Shown here piece after piece: positions 62,329-64,000 of a stretch of DNA of 64,000 nt; the stretch's first letter is position 1; every line of letters begins with the position of its first letter. The stretch comes from Mesobacillus maritimus. GTDB lineage: Bacteria > Bacillota > Bacilli > Bacillales > Cytobacillaceae. The stretch covers positions 16,466 through 80,465 of the forward strand of contig NZ_JACWFH010000016.1 of the NCBI RefSeq assembly GCF_019749255.1, written 5' to 3'. A program made the translations under genes and the position numbers. Below the pieces are notes generated by a model. It had not been told where the DNA came from and ran no database searches. It worked only from the letters and a program-made list of their open reading frames with translations.

Positions 62329-62869
62329 ACTTAAATAAATTTCCTTTCCTTACATTCTTTACCCAGAATCCACCATGAATGGATTTTGGTTCATAGGCAA
62401 TGATGAACGCTTTTGGATCCTGTTCTTTTATTTGGTCATATAACTTTAGTTCAAATTTCCTTGGGGTTAGGATTTGCATGGCCATTCGGTCCCCTTCTAG
62501 TCCGTGTGCAGCCCAGCTCGTCACTCCATAACCTTGCCCACGGAGGGTTTTTGGTAAGTCCCGGTCATATTCCTTCGTAATGACATTTACCATAATATAA
62601 CCTAATGCTAGCTTATCCTCAATCTTCATCCCTACAATGACCCCAATTCCATATCCCGCAGCATAAGCAATTAAATTTTGTATTTGATCTAAGTTATCCA
62701 AAACGAGCCCAAGCCCAACCACATAAATGACTACCTCAACTGTACTTATGGAAGCAGCCATATAGCGTTGGCCTTTTAAGGTCAGGATCATTCTAATCGT
62801 AAAAAAAGAGACATATACAATGTTTATGACAAGTATGATTGTAATCATGACTAAACCATTTTCAAGCAT
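62312..62869 (-). CDS. yebE: UPF0316 membrane protein YebE (DUF2179)
   Basis: 185 residues. Three N-terminal membrane segments (about 5-27, 40-58, 66-82) precede a cytoplasmic DUF2179 domain (about 95-180, [33 protein letters not shown]...[36 protein letters not shown]). The DUF2179 fold resembles ligand- or nucleotide-binding regulatory domains; the role is unknown. ATG at 62869 follows GGGAGGAA. Confidence 0.92.
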   Translation of the reverse strand: MLENGLVMITIILVINIVYVSFFTIRMILTLKGQRYMAASISTVEVVIYVVGLGLVLDNLDQIQNLIAYAAGYGIGVIVGMKIEDKLALGYIMVNVITKEYDRDLPKTLRGQGYGVTSWAAHGLEGDRMAMQILTPRKFELKLYDQIKEQDPKAFIIAYEPKSIHGGFWVKNVRKGNLFKYEKNQ

Positions 62870-63271
62870 GCTTATTCCTCCCTATAAAAGTGGTGAAATA
62901 TAGGTTTAGTCTTTACTTTTTTGTGGGGTTTAACACTTTGGTGGGTAATTTCGAGGGCTCGTAGGGGGGTAATAGTTAGGGCCCAGGTTTTTTTTCTTCG
63001 TAGGGGGTATATCTGTCTTTGGAGAGATGTAGCCTAGTTTATTCGCCTCAGCGAGAGGAAAAAAAGAATGGTAAAGGGAAATAATATGGTTTGGCTATGC
63101 GGAATAAAGTGAGTGGGTTTGAGCTAAAACCAGGCTTTTATTAGCAAAAATCAGTAGCATTTATTCTCTGCAAACTTCTATAAGAAGAAAGGCTGTGTTA
63201 AAGTACATTGTTGTTTTTCATACGTTGATAAGAGCGGAAGGCACAAAGACTCCTGCGGGAGTACATTCATT

Positions 63272-63583
63272 CGGATTCCATTTCAGATTTTCTACCTGGG
63301 ACTGTCCGAACTCTACCCTTATTCGGACTCAGTTTCTGTTTTTCTATCTGGTGCGGTCCGAACACAACTCTCCTTCGGACTCCAACTTCCGTTTTCTGGC
63401 GGGGACCGTCCGAACTCTACCTTCATTCGGACTCCATTTCCGTTTTTTTCCCTGAGACTGTCCGAACACAACCCTCATTCGGACTCAATATCCGTTTTTT
63501 TCCCTGAGACTGTCCGAACACAACCCTCATTCGGACTCTATTTCCGTTTTTTTCCCTGAGACTGTCCGAACACAACCCAGTAC
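63272..63583. repeat. Tandem array, 6 units of exactly 52 bp, with TTCGGAC/GTCCGAA dyads
   Basis: CGGACTC (first copy CGGATTC) begins at 63272, 63324, 63376, 63428, 63480 and 63532, every step 52 bp. Each unit contains TTCGGAC near one end and GTCCGAA near the other, so adjacent units form GTCCGAA-N11-TTCGGAC hairpins. The last three units are nearly identical; the first are decayed. It lies between the rRNA operon and yebE; the remaining 62870-63271 stretch is G-rich and shows nothing else. Confidence 0.9.
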
Positions 63584-63595
63584 AGGGCAGGTGGG

Positions 63596-63652
63596 ACTTC
63601 GCCGGCGCTTAAGCGCCGGCACGCCCGGGGAAAGCGATATGCCTGGAGCGTA
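63596..63652. repeat. GC-rich palindrome element, copy C
   Basis: GCCGGCGCTTAAGCGCCGGC (63601-63620) is a perfect 20-bp palindrome, followed by ATGCCTGGAGCG, which also occurs in the element at 1374-1550. Confidence 0.6.
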
Positions 63653-63719
63653 AATCAACCACACCTTTAACACAGCTATAAGAAAAAATGACCCTTTTTT
63701 AAAAAGACCTATAAAACAC

Positions 63720-63751
63720 AAAAAGAACAGCTGATAATCAGCTGTTCTTTC
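63720..63751 (-). terminator. rRNA operon terminator
   Basis: AAAGAACAGCTGAT and ATCAGCTGTTCTTT form a long perfect stem directly after the 5S gene; T-rich on the minus strand side. Confidence 0.9.
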
Positions 63752-63756
63752 ACTTT

Positions 63757-63873
<117 letters not shown>

Positions 63874-63973
63874 TATTTAATTAAAGGTGAGATATTTTGC
63901 TTACGCAAAAATCTTTATTCCTTCAAAACTAGATAATGTGTAAGAAGTTAAAGTAAACATTTGAATCAATAAT

Positions 63974-64000
63974 TGGTTAAGTCCTCGATCGATTAGTATC
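63974..64000 (-). rRNA. rrl: 23S ribosomal RNA, 3' end only
   Basis: The minus strand ends with GATACTAATCGATCGAGG and ACTTAACCA, the conserved 3' end of Bacillus 23S rRNA. The rest lies beyond the window. Confidence 0.93.

Noticed and set aside
63195..63721. Small open frames in the 52-bp array region on both strands
   Set aside because: They follow the repeat, have no ribosome-binding site and no recognisable protein pattern.

Overview
The window is chromosomal DNA of a low-GC Gram-positive spore-former of the Bacillaceae (Bacillus / Neobacillus type). The evidence is gene content and order: the twelve-gene purEKBCSQLFMNHD set behind yebE-yebG, the run yerA-yerB-yerC-pcrB-pcrA-ligA-camS, gatCAB, dagK, rlmCD and zosA all read as in B. 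subtilis relatives, with strong AGGAGG-type ribosome binding sites, GTG/TTG/ATG starts and intrinsic terminators. Almost everything is on the minus strand; only a small receiver-domain gene and a small DUF2892 gene are on the plus strand. No phage, IS element, CRISPR array or tRNA was recognised.

Layout by coordinate. 1-6.5 kb is the accessory part: two MpsC-family (DUF2294) paralogues, a stand-alone PAS protein, a stand-alone response-regulator receiver, a large protein with a canonical prenyl-synthase domain at its C terminus and a second aspartate-rich region in its N-terminal half, and an alpha/beta hydrolase. 6.7-18.2 kb holds selO, asnA, a DUF1456 gene, a CwlO-like D,L-endopeptidase, a 2-hydroxyacid dehydrogenase, an unknown membrane protein, rlmCD and recQ. 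19-28.6 kb holds pncA-pncB (NAD salvage), dagK, zosA, gatCAB and yueI. 29-37 kb is central metabolism: aceA, pycA, pruA, then a NERD-domain protein. 38.4-48.2 kb is camS-ligA-pcrA-pcrB and yerC-yerB-yerA. 48.7-62.9 kb is purine biosynthesis, PRPP to IMP, preceded by a PurR box pair, a sigma-A promoter, a guanine-class riboswitch and its terminator, with yebG-yebE upstream. The right edge is the 3' end of an rRNA operon (23S end, 5S, terminator).

The most unusual content is intergenic. Four tandem arrays with unrelated sequences lie in gaps between co-directional minus-strand genes: 11 units of exactly 53 bp (18.4-19.0 kb), 3 units of 52-53 bp (28.8-28.95 kb), 46 copies of a TATTTGCA core mostly 21 bp apart with a 103/82-bp superperiod (37.5-38.4 kb), and 6 units of exactly 52 bp (63.27-63.58 kb). 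Three carry one short dyad per unit, and all the periods are close to whole numbers of helical turns (5 x 10.5 = 52.5; 2 x 10.5 = 21). I recognise no described family for them. Other candidates for new regulation are a minus-strand promoter-terminator unit at 2.4-2.57 kb, mutually exclusive hairpins in the asnA leader, and a perfect 18-bp palindrome before dagK.
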